The notes beneath the pieces were generated by a model. It was not told the DNA's origin and did no database searches. It was given only the letters and a program-made list of their open reading frames with translations. Positions 5,127 to 5,317 of a stretch of DNA of 5,317 nt are shown piece after piece. This DNA is from Geoglobus sp. (GTDB taxonomy: Archaea > Halobacteriota > Archaeoglobi > Archaeoglobales > Archaeoglobaceae). A program made the translations under genes and the position numbers. How positions within the stretch are numbered: the first letter of the stretch is position 1; each line of letters starts with the position of its first letter. The DNA lies in contig JALUWC010000556.1 of the NCBI GenBank assembly GCA_027019885.1, forward strand, positions 1 through 5,317. The letters run 5' to 3'.

Positions 5127-5317
5127 CTTTTCACCTCAACAAACACTATGGTGTAGTCATCCTTTGCCTCGAAAAAATCATGCACCTCATAAATTTTCTC
5201 GTTCTCACTCTCCAAGCTCTCAAGGACGATCATTCTTTTTCCCGGGAACTCCAGCCTGACACCTCTTTTTGCAAGGATCATCAAGTTTCTTTCATCAAAA
5301 AATTCAGGATCCTGACT
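5123..5317 (-). CDS. Unidentified protein, C-terminal 64 residues (gene enters from the right edge)
   Basis: An open frame runs from the right edge to a TGA at 5125-5123, giving 64 residues that begin [20 protein letters not shown] and end [12 protein letters not shown]. It overlaps the cbiX start by four bases (ATGA), so it is very likely real and cotranscribed with cbiX. The fragment is acidic and soluble-looking, with alternating strand-like stretches ([21 protein letters not shown]) and no membrane segment. I do not recognise the family. A link to cobalamin or siroheme synthesis is suggested only by its coupling to cbiX. Confidence 0.75.
   Translation of the reverse strand, partial: SQDPEFFDERNLMILAKRGVRLEFPGKRMIVLESLESENEKIYEVHDFFEAKDDYTIVFVEVKR
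5131..5137 (-). promoter_or_regulatory. Ribosome binding site of cbiX
   Basis: Reads GAGGTGA on the minus strand, five bases before the ATG at 5126, inside the last codons of the upstream gene. It confirms the start and indicates coupled translation. Confidence 0.75.

Overview
The window most likely comes from a hyperthermophilic or thermophilic euryarchaeon of the Archaeoglobales. Three things suggest this: BRE/TATA-type promoters, GGTGA-type Shine-Dalgarno sites with frequent TTG starts, and a 131-residue short-form CbiX (CbiXS) whose two histidines fall at positions 10 and 74, as I recall for the Archaeoglobus fulgidus enzyme. The lineage call comes from gene content and memory, not from a search.

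Layout. Bases 1-666 (minus strand) hold the N-terminal 222 residues of an aldehyde dehydrogenase superfamily protein resembling archaeal non-phosphorylating glyceraldehyde-3-phosphate dehydrogenase. It has its own TATA box and is probably leaderless. Bases 725-1345 (minus) encode a small polytopic membrane protein with an HX4DH motif, probably a nickel/cobalt permease. Bases 1346-1480 are a divergent control region. Bases 1481-4762 (plus) are a tight five-gene operon, cbiM-cbiN-cbiQ-cbiO-cobA: an ECF-type cobalt importer followed by uroporphyrinogen-III C-methyltransferase. Bases 4731-5126 (minus) encode CbiXS, convergent with cobA and overlapping it by 32 bp. Bases 5123-5317 (minus) are the 3' end of an unidentified gene translationally coupled to cbiX.

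How it works together. CbiMNQO would import Co2+, CobA would make precorrin-2, which must be oxidised to sirohydrochlorin by an enzyme not in this window, and CbiX would insert Co2+ into sirohydrochlorin at the entry of the anaerobic cobalamin pathway. Metal uptake and its first use therefore sit side by side.

The most interesting signal is in the divergent control region. Both promoters carry a three-half-site element with exactly the same geometry, TCAA-N6-TTGA-N7-TCAA, at 1360-1384 and 1443-1467. Each covers the predicted transcription start of its gene. This looks like a shared operator for an unidentified metal or cobalamin repressor that controls two separate cobalt/nickel uptake routes. 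Other points of note are an 80-nt overlap between cbiO and cobA, an extra C-terminal domain on CbiO, altered conserved motifs in CobA, and a repeated SD-TTGA coupling device at the cbiM/N and cbiQ/O junctions.
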